Shown here one piece after another: positions 46,153 to 58,800 of a stretch of 64,000 bases of DNA (position 1 is the first letter of the stretch; every line of letters begins with the position of its first letter). The DNA is from Microbotryomycetes sp. JL201 (Eukaryota > Basidiomycota > Microbotryomycetes), in the NCBI GenBank assembly GCA_033819885.1, contig JAQYUZ010000010.1, positions 417,959-481,958 of the forward strand, given 5' to 3'. A model generated the notes under the pieces. That model saw nothing but the letters and a program-made list of their open reading frames with translations. It did not search any database and was not told the DNA's origin. The translations under genes and the position numbers were made by a program.

Positions 46153-48968
46153 TTACAAACGCCAGATCTTTACTGTATTGTCTCGTGCGCCTGAACACAT
46201 GTACGAGTCCATGAACCTCAACCTTTCAACAGGACTCGTATGTCCATTGACCGTCAAAGAAGTGTGTTGCAACGTCGTACGATTAAATACCTGTCAAGGA
46301 TTTTTTTTGGCGCGCGAACGCGTCAGTTCAAACTTGGCTCGCAAAAATGGACGTGTCGCGCAAGCTCACTCTGACACCATTTTCACCTGCGGCAGACACG
46401 ATTTTACGAGTGTCGAATTGTAGACCGGTGATTGGATGGTCGTACCGGATCGTATCTGAAATCGAACCCGTTCGCAAGTCCCAGATCTGGCAGGTTTACG
46501 AGAAAACGGAGAAGAGAGTTCAAGATGAGCGAACGAGACGGGGAAAAACAAGAGGCGAGGTAGAGTGACTTGCTCTGATTGACTTGTCGAGGCTGCCGCT
46601 GACGAGGTGCATCTCGTCAAATTGGAGACACGTAACTGGACCGGTGTGACCGACGAGCGTACGGTGAGCTTGACCCGTTCGCACTGCCGAGCACAATGTC
46701 CAGATCAGTTCCAGGAGCCAGCTCGGATTCTTGCAAAGACGTACTGTCCCACATCCTGACACAACCGTCCGCCGTGCCACTCGCGAGCGCGTACCCCCAA
46801 AACTGAACTCCGCCAACAAAATCGTCATACAGCTCCCAGCTTCCGTCAGCATACGTCGTCGTCGTCGGACTAGCTGCAAAGCCGTTTCCGCTGCCGGGTG
46901 AATTGAAGTTGCTAGACTGTCTTCGTAAAGCTCCAAACGATTTGCGAGGAGATACGTGAGGCGTTGTCGGATACCCTCCCATGTCTTCGTCTGGAGATGT
47001 CAGGTTCTGAGAAGCGTTTGAGATGGCCCACAAAATGTCCATCGTCAAGACGCATTGTCCGGTCGTTAGGTCCCATTGTCTCAACGTGCTGTCGTTTGAG
47101 CCAGTGACGAGACACGATCCGTCAAAATACAGACTGGTGACTGATTTGGAATGACCTTCAAGCGTCTTGATGCATGGCCCACCCTCTGGCGCATCTAGAG
47201 TCGATGATGCGTTTTCGCGCATGACGCCGTCTTCTTCGAGCAAGCCATTGCCATTAACGAGACCTGCGCCCGAGCCGACGACTGAAGGTTGCACCGCAAA
47301 AAGGTCGTCCATAGGATCAGTCTCGCGTCCGAGAATCATGCTCTCCATCGAACGCGCCGCCCGATCAACGTCGCTCGGTGTTTTGACAGAGGGCGAAAAC
47401 GCAGCTTCGGCCGAATCCAGGTCCCAAATTCGAATCTGTCCGTCCGCGCCACCGGTCACGCACAAGCTCGATTCGACCTGGAGCACTTTGACAGCGCCTG
47501 CGAGAGCGCGGGGTCCCGAGCGTCTGTGTCAGCTTGCACGAGGTCAACAAGTCTAACAATGTAGAGTTGCACCTTTGTGACCCCTCAGGTAGCCAATCTC
47601 GTCGCCGTTTGTCAAGTCCCACAGGCGTACCGATTGGTCATAGCTGGCCGTGACAAGCGTGCCATAAGGCTCTGAAAAGTCCACGGCCGTGATCGGTGCG
47701 AGATGGCCCGACAGCGTCTGCGTAGCGACAAGCGGTACATGTCAGCCAAGCAGAACCTGCTGCGCGAAAGAGAGTGCGCGCGCGGCACTGACCATAAAGG
47801 CGACGCCGCTCGGGAGCTCGTCGTGCTCCGAAGGCAGGAACGCCGGACCTTTTCTCCTTCTGGATGACAGTGATACTTGCCTGCCCTGAGTCTTTTCCGA
47901 TTTGAGGACGATGCGCTCGCGCAAGCCCTCGAGCTCGTCTTCCAACTCTAATTCTTCTTCTCTCAACGTGAGCAGATCACGCTTGAGGCTCTCCCTGATG
48001 GCGTCGAGGGCCGCGATTTTGGCATCTACGTCAGACACTTGCGAATTGAGCAATGCCCTGCGAACGGTCACGTTTGACATGTCGACTTCGACCGCTCTGA
48101 CGTCCGCCTCCATTTCCTCGAGCGTCTGTTCTGGCACGTCTTGCTCTTCGTCGAGAGAAGCAAGGCTCGATTGGCGCGTGTCGGCTGCTGGTGTTGCCCG
48201 AGTGAACAGTTCGCTGCGCCTGCCACTCCGCCGCCGCCGTTTCGACGTGGCCGACGTGCGCGAGTTGATGCCTAAAGACGACTGGCCATCGTTGACTTTG
48301 TCGTCTTCGTCAACTGATGTGAGCATCCCTCGAGCCTTGTCTCCTCGTTGCCTGAGTCCAAGCTTCGCGCCGTCTTCGAGTCCCAAGACTTGCTCGCCAA
48401 GTCCTGCCCTGCGCCGTCTTCGCTCGAGTTTTGCGGCTTGAGCGGCCGGTGCGGTCGCTTGGAACCCCCTGATTAACGGGACTTGGCTGTCTGGAGCAAT
48501 GTATTCGATGCGCTGTTGTTGTTGTTGTTGTTGTTGCTGCTGCTGCTGTTGGATCTGAGCCGGGTGGCGACCGAGCGCGTTTGCTGAGAAATCGAATGGC
48601 GCTGCAGGAACGTCGAGCCTCAACAGGTCCTCGACTTTTTCTCTGATGTAGATCGAGTTGCTGTCCTGAAGCGTGGCCGCTGCGCCCCAGCCGAGTCCGA
48701 GCCTTGACCGGATGCTGGACGAGCGGGTGCCGATGGCGGCGGCCGATTGGCGGGACGAAAAGTGCGGCGAGCGGACAATGTTTGGGTGGAGTAATTGAGG
48801 TGCCAAATCTGCTAGCAAGGTCGCGGGCGGTGTCGGCGTGAACATGGCCTTGATCGAACTCAGGCGGCCGTTGCCGCTCGAGCTCGTCGATGACGATGAC
48901 GAGGCGTGTTGTTGGCCATTACGGGTTTCTTCGTCTCTGTTGTCGCCGTTTGCACGGCGGTTGGCCAT
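46153..48968 (-). CDS. MDV1: Mitochondrial division protein Mdv1-like (WD40, fission adaptor)
   Basis: Adaptor linking the outer-membrane protein Fis1 to dynamin Dnm1. Minus-strand exons: 48968..47793, 47717..47573, 47497..46745, 46683..46574, 46486..46370 and 46290..46153; 812 residues. The N-terminal region has a poly-Q run and helices ([20 protein letters not shown]). A long coiled coil follows at about residues 285-360 ([20 protein letters not shown]). Seven WD repeats then run to the end, starting [19 protein letters not shown] and closing with DNTVKIWRL. The intron 46487..46573 has a GC donor (CAGA|GCAAGT). A polar insertion of about 80 residues interrupts the propeller. Confidence 0.92.
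48515..48556. repeat. CAG/CAA trinucleotide tract encoding poly-Q
   Basis: On the minus strand this is a mixed CAG/CAA run encoding 13 consecutive Gln in the N-terminal part of the Mdv1-like protein. Confidence 0.9.
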
Positions 48969-49576
48969 TCAGACTGTGTCAGGGCCGAATGAGGCGGCAG
49001 CTGCGAATTGGCGACAGTGTCGACAGGATCAGCAAGATGTGCAAAACACACTAGCCAAGCATGCGTCTGGAGATGCTCCAGAATGTGCTGTCTGCAGTCT
49101 GCCGACAGCTAGTGCGAGCGTGACAAGTGCGCGTTGCCGCTGCGCATGAGCGATGACGCCCGCGCCAGTACCAGTCTCGTCGGCGACAGACATGCACGGA
49201 GATCGCGACTGACCGTTCCCTTTGGATATTTCAAGGCAGCTCTCGAGAAGGATGCTGGTCCGGTTGTACGCTTGCGCTGTCGTTTCCGCTGCCTCTCGGT
49301 TTCCTTGCAACAGGGCCTGCGCACAGCGCGACTATGGCCAAAGGCAGCACCGGCAGCCTTGTGATGCGCTTCGAGTGCACTGGTTGCCCTGTCCCGAGAC
49401 TCGGGCCCGAGTGGAATGAGTCTGATCAAAGTGAAAGACGAGCGCGTCAGTTGCGCAACTTGCAGTTCTCACACTCGTTCTCTTGCGCCAATCTCTCGAG
49501 CCTGCGCACGCGGGTCTTTGCACGTGGCAGTAGCGATCCATCTCGTTCTGCGTCAGGACCCTCGTCGTCGTGTGCG
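48969..49576. other. Divergent intergenic region between the MDV1-like and VAC8 genes
   Basis: Open minus-strand pieces at 49029..49429 (one reads EAAETTAQAYNRTSILLESC) look weakly protein-like, but no full gene model was found. Otherwise it holds the two promoters. Confidence 0.3.
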
Positions 49577-52159
49577 ATGGGCGTGTGCCAGTCGTGCTGC
49601 GGTCAGTTGGCCCTGTCTCTTGTCGCCGGGCACACACCCGCGCGAGCACACGAACGCACAGGCTGACCCCTGACTTGTTTCCACCCACTTGCGTCCATCC
49701 CCGACTGCCGCCCGCTCGCGTGCCTGTCGTGTCTCGTCTCGGGCGCGTGCACGTTCGTCCGTCCGCTTGCTCGCCGCTTACACACATCGCTCCGTTCGAC
49801 GACGACGGCACACATGCACAGGCGGCACAAAGGCCAACAACCAATACGAGCCTCTGCTGCTTGAGAACGAGCGCGAGGCGGTCGCAGACTTGCTCCAGTA
49901 CCTTGAGAGTGAGTCACACACCTCTACGCGCCCCTCACTGCAAGTCTACCAGAGCGTCAAGCACTCTTGTCAATCCACACGGCGTCGCCGCCACGGGTGT
50001 GGGCTGCAACACCGCCTGCGCCGCGTCAAGGCCCGCCGCCGCACCAGCCGCCGCCCATTCAGACACCGCTCGGCTCGTCGAGCTGTGCTGCACTCGTCTG
50101 CACCGCCCGCAGCTGCAGTCAATGGCTGGACCGAACGCATCAATCTCAAAATCCGCGCTGAGACTGCGTTCATGGACTGGACACTGACGCCTTCTCTCGC
50201 GCTTGCCCCGCACCTGCAGACCGAGCAGAAACAAATTTCTTCCAGGGCGAGCCGCTGAGGGCGCTGTCAACGCTCAGTTTCAGCGAAAATGTCGACTTGC
50301 AGCGAAGCGCAGCCCTCGCGTTTGCAGAAATCACGGAAAAGGTCAGCCCACTCGACCTGATCGGAGCAACACGACTCACAAATTGGCTCGCGCTCTCGCA
50401 TTGCAGGATGTTCGCGAAGTGTCGCGCGAGACGCTCGAGCCCATCTTGTTCCTACTCCAGTCTCACGACGTTGAAGTACAGCGCGCCGCCAGCGCAGCAC
50501 TCGGCAACTTGGGCGTCAACAGTCAGTCTGCGGACCAGTGTTGCGAGATAACGTTGTCGCTGACACGTTACGTTCGCATAGCCGAGAACAAGGTGACCAT
50601 CGTCAAGCTCGGTGGCCTGGAGCCACTCATCAGACAAATGCTTTCACCAAACGTCGAGGTACAGTGCAACGCCGTTGGCTGCATCACAAACCTGGCAACA
50701 CATGGTGCGCAACCGGCTGTGCGCTCTGCTGTAAGCCCCTGATGCTGACCGTCTCTCGATACGACAGACGAAAACAAGAACAAAATCGCCAAATCGGGAG
50801 CGCTCGTGCCTTTGACACGGCTTGCACGGTCAAAAGACATGCGCGTGCAGAGGAACGCCACTGGCGCATTGCTCAACATGACTCACTCGGGTGAGTATTG
50901 TGGCTACCTTGCGCGGCTATCGCTGGCTGACACCGCCGGGGCGCGCGCGCGATCGCAGACGAAAACAGGCAACAGCTCGTCAACGCTGGAGCCATCCCAG
51001 TCCTCGTCAGCCTGCTGTCGAGCCCGGATGCCGATGTTCAGTACTACTGCACAACCGCATTGAGCAACATTGCTGTCGATGGCAAGGGATTGTCCTCCTG
51101 TACTGGCTTGGTCTGTCGCTGATTTCGAATCGCACATCGCGCAGCCGTCAACCGCAAAAAGCTCGCGCAAAGTGAGCCAAAGCTCGTTTCGAGCTTGATC
51201 AGCTTGATGGACTCGCCCAGCTTGAAAGTCCAGTGCCAAGCGGCGCTCGCCCTAAGAAACTTGGCGTCTGACGGTGAGCCTGCGTGGTTGAACACGCTTG
51301 CTTGCGTGATCGGTGTCTGACCTGCTGCGTGATAAAAGACAAATACCAACTCGAGATTGTTCGCAACAACGGCTTGCCCGCCCTGCTTCGTCTGCTACGG
51401 TCGTCGTTCCTGCCTCTCATCCTGTCGGCGGCCGCTTGCGTCCGAAATGTCTCGATCCACCCCCAAAACGAATCGCCAATCATTGAGCAGGGCTTCTTGT
51501 CGCCCTTGATTGACTTGTTGGCATACGACGAAAACGAAGAGATTCAATGCCACGCCATCAGCACGCTGCGCAATTTGGCCGCGAGCTCTGAAGGCAACAA
51601 ACGAGCGATTGTCGAAGCTGGTGCTGCCGAACGTATCAAAGAGCTCGTTTTACATGTACCCGTCGCCGTGCAAAGCGAAATGACGGCTTGCGCGGCCGTG
51701 TTGGGTTTGAGCGAAGACATCAAGAGCGAGTTGCTCGACATGGGCATTCTTGAAGTTTTGATTCCTCTGACGGCGTCACCCAGCGTCGAAGTTCAAGGCA
51801 ACTCTGCTGCAGCGATCGGCAACCTCAGTTCGAAGACGGACGACTATTCGGCATTCAGTCAAGTTTGGACCGAACCGGACGGAGGCTTGCATGGTTACCT
51901 CGTCAGGTTCCTGGAAAGTCAAGACACGACGTTCCAGCATATCGCGATCTGGACATTGGTTCAATTGCTCGAAAGCGAAGATTCGACGTTGGAGAAACAG
52001 ATCAGGTCATCGAAAGAGCTCGTGCCGTTGGCTACGAAATTGAGCGAAGACTCTGACAGTCAGAGCGTACCAGAGAGCGCGACTGAAGGCTCCGAAGACG
52101 GAGGAGAAGGCGAGATCAGACAGTTGGCAAAGACCGTGTTGGACTTGCTCGAGGGTTAA
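49577..52159 (+). CDS. VAC8: Vacuolar armadillo-repeat protein Vac8
   Basis: Lipid-anchored scaffold on the vacuole, needed for vacuole inheritance, nucleus-vacuole contacts and autophagy. Exons 49577..49601, 49822..49908, 50220..50341, 50407..50521, 50582..50704, 50768..50890, 50959..51081, 51145..51273 and 51339..52159; 555 residues. The N-terminus MGVCQSCC has the Gly for myristoylation and Cys residues for palmitoylation. [20 protein letters not shown] and [15 protein letters not shown] precede about eleven armadillo repeats ([53 protein letters not shown]). The middle exons are about 123 bases each, one repeat per exon, all in phase 1. Intron 51082..51144 has a GC donor (GATG|GCAAGG). 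Confidence 0.96.
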
Positions 52160-52764
52160 GGTTTCGCCCGTCCTGTTCAATTCGATCCGAGAGCAGTGTC
52201 GTCCTTTTTTTTTTTCTTCCTCCTTGTCCTCTCTTTTTGAACATTTGTTCTCCCCTTCTTCGTGTTTGTGTTGCAATCGGAATAATCTGTACTGTATGAC
52301 GAGCAGGTGATTCGGCGCAACGGGTGGTCGCCCGTGACAACGAAACAGACATTCCTGTTGACTTGTTTGTCGCGGCAGTCGCGACAGTAACAGATGTGAG
52401 CCCCGTGTCTTGATTTGAGGATGTACTACAAACGTTAGAACAAGACTTGCAACCGTTGGCGTTTGAAAATTGCACGATCTTTTTGCCCCGAGCTCAGAGC
52501 TGACCAGCGAGTCACTTGCGTGTATAACTCTCTAGCCCTTTTTCAACCCGAATGGCGAGCCGGAGATGAGAGTCAAGTTGGATGTCCTTGTAATTCGCGT
52601 TGCACGAAAGAGCGAGCGTGCACAATGTCTAAAGTGGCACAAACTGAATTGCAAGAAGCGCTCAAGGGAAGAATTCTATTGATCAAAGAGCGTCAACCGG
52701 CAATGTACCTGTTGAGAGATTGCTCGAGTGAGCTGTGAAAGTGAGCGAGCGACTGGACAGGCGC
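52160..52764. other. Intergenic between convergent genes
   Basis: A T-rich run at 52204..52220 fits the VAC8 3' end. A 37-codon ORF (52625..52738) is present, without recognisable similarity. Confidence 0.35.
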
Positions 52765-54455
52765 TCACAGAGCAGGCCCGGCAACAACGTGCTTGTTGAT
52801 GAGCGTCACTGCAAATGTCAAAAATCAATGAAAGCGCTCTGACGAGAAAAGAAGCCTTGCCGCCCCACAATTGTATCTGTTTGCCACGAAAGCGATCAGC
52901 AATGGCGCCTTATGGACGAAAGTATGGCTTACGGTGTCAGGAATGGATTCGCGTCCGTAAGAACCAGGAACGATGTCTCATTCACCTGTGGCCGAAAGCT
53001 TTAGCACCAGCTTGGCATGAATTTATGGACTATGGTCGAGCTCACGATCGCCGGCGAGTACGGACCATACACCTGGGAGCCAGGCTGACGGATAGAGGCT
53101 GCGCGCGCGTTTGTATCGACATTGTCCAAGCCGACGTAGGTGACGTTGAGCTGCTGAACAAACGCAGCATAGCTGGTTTCAGCCACGTTAGCGCAAAGGA
53201 AAACACTCGTCTAGGCTCTTCAAATGAAGCTTACCGTGGCTGTCCAGCAGTCGTATTGGTCGTGTACGAATTGTTCGGGCCAGTTGCACGTCCAGCTTCC
53301 TCCCAAGACACTTGGATAGTGCGGCCAGCCGCTGTCAACGTCCTGTTTGTCGAAACGGCAGCTCTACCGCCCAGAGCGTTTGCCTGATTTTCAATCGTCA
53401 AATCCGGGAAAATTTGGAACCTGAAGGTGCAAACGTGTCGATGTCAATTTGGGCTCGCGGGCGGATGCGCGTCGATGGGACTCACTGGATTTTAGGGTTG
53501 TTTTCGGGACAGCTCTTGATGTAACGTTGAAGGAGCGTCCAGGCAAATCTGCGCAGCATACGCGGCATGTCAACAGAATCACTCATCAGGACCAAATTAG
53601 CTCACGCTTGAGGCACGCCACTTTCGAACCAAACAGGCATCGGGAAGAGTCCGAGAAGCTGACGGATTGCCATTTCTTGTCGCGACTCTGTCGTAATACT
53701 CTGAAGCAAGATTTGGGCATTCGGTCGAGAGTCCATGTGCGGCAGGAAGCCGAGCACACCGCTCTCGCCCCAGCGAGTGACTTGGCCACGGAATCGAATC
53801 AGCTTTCGCAAGTGGTCGACTGAATTATTGCACGCACCGAATTGAGAAAACATGAGCGCGTCCTGTACGCTAGTAAAGTTTGGATACTGAAACTCGCAAA
53901 CTTTGCCTGCTCGGTCGGGGTTGAGCATGTTGGTAACTGCCACGGCGTGCCCAATCTCTTGATTCGCCATCCATTGAATCAATGAGCGGTCTTCCGGTGT
54001 CAGACCGGCATCAGGAAAATCTTGATCGCTGAAAAGCGTCAGAAGCTTGTTGAAGAGATCGAGTTCCAGGAATTCCTGCTGCAGGCCAACTTGCAGCGAC
54101 TGTTCGTCGAAATTGCTCAATGTTATGTCTGGACACACATGACTTGTCTCAGTGGAGCCTCTACGCCAGGTATGAGGCGAGACTGACACTTTGGTTCCTT
54201 GATTACATTTCCGCCAGAAGGTGTAAACGGACCAGACAGCGCATTCGCACTCGTGTTGGTTGACGGCCGAGGATTATTGCCGCGGACAGGAGGAACAAAT
54301 GGGCCTTTTGGAAATGTGACATTGCCAAGCTCGCTTGGGACGGTCGGGTCCCGATAATTGAATTGTGGCGATCCTGACGAATTGCCACTCTGTCGAGAGA
54401 CAATCGCAGGCAGCGCAAAGGCGAGCGAAGGCAGCAAGAAGAAATGGTAAAGCAT
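52765..54455 (-). CDS. Secreted ferritin-fold protein, Rds1-like
   Basis: Stress-related secreted protein of the fungal Rds1/ferritin-like group. Minus-strand exons: 54455..54188, 54128..53606, 53548..53486, 53420..53235, 53172..53046, 52985..52933, 52876..52869 (8 bases) and 52808..52765; 423 residues. A signal peptide (MLYHFFLLPSLAFALPA) leads. The four-helix core shows LQQEFLELDLFNKLLTLFS, MANQEIGHAVAVTNML and SITTESRQEMAIRQL, with Glu and His at the usual di-iron-like positions. WFESGVPQAFAWTLLQRYI follows. A beta-rich C-terminal domain ends LTLINKHVVAGPAL, as in relatives. Whether it binds iron is unknown. Confidence 0.9.
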
Positions 54456-55828
54456 GTTACCGCTCGTTGAATGCGTGTGTGAAGAGAAGCTGCATTGACG
54501 GTTCTCGCTCGATTTTCGTTGCCGAGCGCGGGTACAACGTGATGAAACGGAGGCGTCGCCTAGCGAGAGTCGCTGCGGTGAAGCCCCGAAGCCCCGATGA
54601 AATGCAAGCTCGGATCGACAGTGCAGCGAGCTTTGTTAGTCAGCTTCGTCGCGCGAGCCAAATGACGCGCCTTGCGTCCCATCGCCTCGACTATCCGCTA
54701 AGCCAGGCCGGCACACCTCGCCGAGAGCACTCAATCGCTGACGTATCATCGCTTGTGAGATTCGCTGCGATACGTGCTATAGCTTGAACGAGAAGAAGCT
54801 GAACCCTCGAGCGAGTGTTGCGACGCCGACTGGCGGGTACCGCACCACATGTTTGTAGGATGGTAGTGCTAAGAAGTACTAGCCGCGCGGCTCTCGACAG
54901 TGTGCAGCTTGCAGGCGAAAAGACGAGCGGTATCCGCTTTGACCGACGTGCGTGGTTGGCATGTTGTTCAACTTTGTACGGATGACGACGTGTCAGACAT
55001 AGTCTTGAGTGGTTCCTGCGCCGAGAGCCGACGCAACCGACAAAAGCTTCAGATAAGCCGCCGCGTCAGCAGGCGTGGCCACTCGCGATCGTGCTCGAGC
55101 CCAAATGCTAGAATCGTGTGCACAGCGAGGTGTCAGGTCGGACAGGATCCTTCCTGCGTTTTTAACGAGGGATGCCGGTTTCGCTGTACAGCAGCTCGAG
55201 CTCTGAGCTCCAGGTTTTGCCGTTTTGGTCATGATGGATGAGAACGATCGACTTGAATACTTTGCCGGAGCCGACCGCGCTGCCGGGCCGCGTGAGGTCA
55301 TCTCCGAGGCGATCTCCGAATCCGCTGGCCAGAAAGAGGGCTCAAGGGTCTACAGGCGTCATGACCGAAGCGATCGCATCACTCTGTAGGGACATGTTGG
55401 ATGTAGCACAGTCATGGTCTGCAGTCCAATGTCAAGCGTGCCTGGCCAAGCAAGAGCGAAAGTGATGACCAAGAGCTCGCATATCATGTACCTCGTAGAA
55501 TTCTCGTCGGCACTAGCGCTGGGCTATTGCATTGTTGCTCTCTGCATGGCAATGACTTTGTTTTTCCATCGCTCTGGCACTTTGGCACTCAGCTACGCGG
55601 CCCGCTTACGCGTGACGGGCTGACATTTGCCAACCGGCTCTGGACAGGCCGTGCGCAGCGCGGGCCGGCGCGCGTATACGAATGTCGAAAAAAGACCCAG
55701 CTGACTGTTCTCTTCCTTCTTCACGCCATCACATTCAACAGGTGCTCGTCTCTGCCGCTTTGCACGCGTCTGTGCAGACGAAATCCCACACACTCGCTAC
55801 GCCTTCACTCCCCAGCTCTCGGCACGAG
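54456..55828. other. Long intergenic region before the ABC transporter
   Basis: 1373 bases without a supported gene. A minus-strand ORF of 102 codons (54993..55301) has a fairly protein-like C-terminal half (RILSDLTPRC, ADAAAYLKLLSVASALGAGT) and may be an exon of an unrecognised or broken gene. The rest presumably includes the ABC transporter promoter. Confidence 0.35.
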
Positions 55829-58800
55829 ATGGCGAGCGTGATGCAGTGGCCGCAGGCAGACTCTGCCACATCGACAATTGTCAACCGCCAGGACAGTCAA
55901 GAGTCTGTCCGTCCCGATCCTGAGAGGCCGTTCCCGAAAGAGCAAGTGCAGGAGCTCGCGCGCTCGTACTCGCGCCAGTCTCAACACTCGCGCGCCGCCG
56001 GCTTTGACAACCCGTTCCATGCCGACGAAGACTCTGAGCTCAACCCGGCTTCCGAAAAGTTCAACGCGCGCAAATGGACCGAGTCTATGATCCGCCTGCA
56101 GGCATCTGATGGCCGCAATCCAACCAGGACCGCTGGCGTCGCTTATCGCAACTTGTCGGCTTTTGGCCACACGCAGGCAATGGACTATCAAAAATCCGTC
56201 AGCAACTTGCCCTACCAGGTCGTCGGCTTGGCTAAACGCCTCTCGGGCGACAAAGGCCAGCGTGTCGACATTCTGCACTCGATGGACGGTCTCGTCAAGG
56301 CTGGCGAGATGCTCGTCGTCCTTGGTCCTCCTGGAAGGTGCGCACCGCAAGCCTACATCCTCCTTTTAAGCTTTGTTCTGACCGTTTTCATCTGCAGTGG
56401 CTGCTCGACCTTTTTGAAGACGATTGCCGGCGAAGTCAATGGGTATGAAGTTGACGGCGAGATGAACTACCAGGGCATTTCGGCCAAACACATGGCGACC
56501 CGCTACCGCGGCGAAGCCATCTACACTGCCGAGGTCGACGTGCACTTTCCGCACTTGACCGTTGGCGACACGCTCTTGTTTGCCGCCCGCGCTCGTGCGC
56601 CTCGCCACCCACCGCAGGGCGTGTCGCCGATACAGTATGCGACGCATCTTCGAGACGTCATGATGTCCGTCTTTGGCATTTCTCATACGATCAACACGCG
56701 CGTCGGCAACGACTTTGTCCGCGGCGTTTCTGGCGGTGAGCGCAAGCGTGTGACAATTTGTGAGGCGTCGCTATCGGGCGCGCCTCTCCAATGCTGGGAC
56801 AACAGTACGCGAGGCTTGGACAGTGCCAACGCCGTCGAGTTTTGCAAAACGGTAAGAGTGCTCTGAACGCCTGCCGCTCTGATCGCTAACTTGAGGTGCG
56901 CACAGCTCAAGACTGGCACTGAACTTGCTCGCTCAACGGCAATGGTTGCCATCTATCAAGCCCCTCAGAGCGCGTACGACCTCTTTGACAAGGTCACCGT
57001 ACTGTACAAGGGCCGCCAGATCTACTTTGGCAAGGCTACTGAAGCCAAAAAGTTTTTCACCGACATGGGTTTCCACTGCCCTGATCGCCAGACAACGGCC
57101 GATTTTTTGACGTCGCTCACGTCCGATCTTGAGCGCCGTGTCGAACCTGGCTTTGAAGGCAAGGTACCTCAGACGCCCGAAGAATTCGAGCAGCGATGGA
57201 AAGCTAGTCCCGAATACCAGCAGCTGCTTCGTGAGATTGATGAGTACAATGCTCAATATCCAATTGGCGGAGAAGCCGAGGAAGAGTTCAAGGCTTCTCG
57301 ACGTGCTCAGCAGTCCAAAGGCCAGCGCATCAAGTCGCCCTATACGTTATCGTATGGCAAGCAAATTGAACTTTGCGTCTGGCGCGGCTTCCGTCGCCTC
57401 GTCGCGAACCCAGAGCTGACTCTGACGCAGCTTTTTGGTGTGTGCGATTATTCCCGATGACCGATCCAAAGCTGACCACCAGATTCTTTGTTAGGTAATT
57501 TCATTATGGCGCTCATCGTTTCCTCCGTCTTTTTCAACCTCGACCAGACTACGTCGAGCTTTTTCCAACGCGGTGCTCTACTCTTTTTTGCCATTTTGCT
57601 GGCTGCTTTTGGGTCCGCCCTCGAAATTCTAACGCTGTATGCCCAGCGAGCCATTGTACGTTTGCGGATGTGCCGTCGTCCGTCTGCTAACAGTATGACA
57701 ATGCTCAGGTCGAGAAACATGATCGCTATGCATTCTACCACGCATCGGCAGAAGCTTACGCTTCCATGTTGTGCGACATTCCATACAAGGTGTCCAACTC
57801 GATCATCTTTTCCCTCACTCTCTACTTTATGACGAATCTGCGACGCGACCCTGGACATTTTTTCTTCTTCCTGCTCATCTCATTCACGTTGACATTGTGC
57901 ATGTCGATGATTTTCCGAACAATCGGCTCGGCTTCGAGGACGTTGTCGCAGGCTTTGGTTCCGGCCGCAGTTCTGATTCTCGGCCTCGTCATCTACACTG
58001 GTTTCGCCATTCCGACTCGCAACATGCTGGGATGGGCTCGCTGGATGAACTACATCGTGCGTTTCTCCTTTCATGGCGGGCGTTTAGTCGATCTAACGTT
58101 TTTCTTACGCAGAACCCGATTGCGTACGGCTTCGAAGCGCTCATGGTGAACGAATTTAGCGGGCGGCAATACCGCTGTGATCAGTTTGTCCCTCCATACC
58201 CAGACGCCACTGGCTTGCAGCGCGCTTGCTCTGCCGTCGGCTCTGTGCCTGGTCAAAACTTTGTGTCAGGTAGCGCCTACATCGCCACCGCCTACGAGTA
58301 CTACAATTCTCACAAATGGCGCAACTTTGGCATCATCATCGCGTTCACCGTCTTTTTCCTTGGCACCTACCTCGCTGCCACTGAGTACATTAGCGGCAAA
58401 AAGTCAAAGGGCGAGATTCTCGTGTTTCAGCGCTCAAAGCTCCGCGAAGTCGCCAAGAAGCAGCACGACACCGAGCTCGGCATCAAGGCAACTCGTCAGG
58501 TATCTACAGCTCCGAAAGACGTGTCGATGATCCCTCGTCAGACGTCGATTTTCCAGTGGGAGGACGTCGTTTACGAGTGGGTTTGCCGAGTCTGAACCCG
58601 TCTTGTCGGTCTCGACTGATTATGTTTTGAACGCACAGCATCAAGATCAAGGGACAGCCGCGTCGCATTCTCGATCACGTCGACGGCTGGGTCAAGCCTG
58701 GCACATTGACTGCTTTGATGGGCGTCAGTGGCGCCGGCAAAACCACGCTTCTCGATGTTCTCGCCACTCGTGTCACGATGGGTGTCGTGACCGGCAAAAT

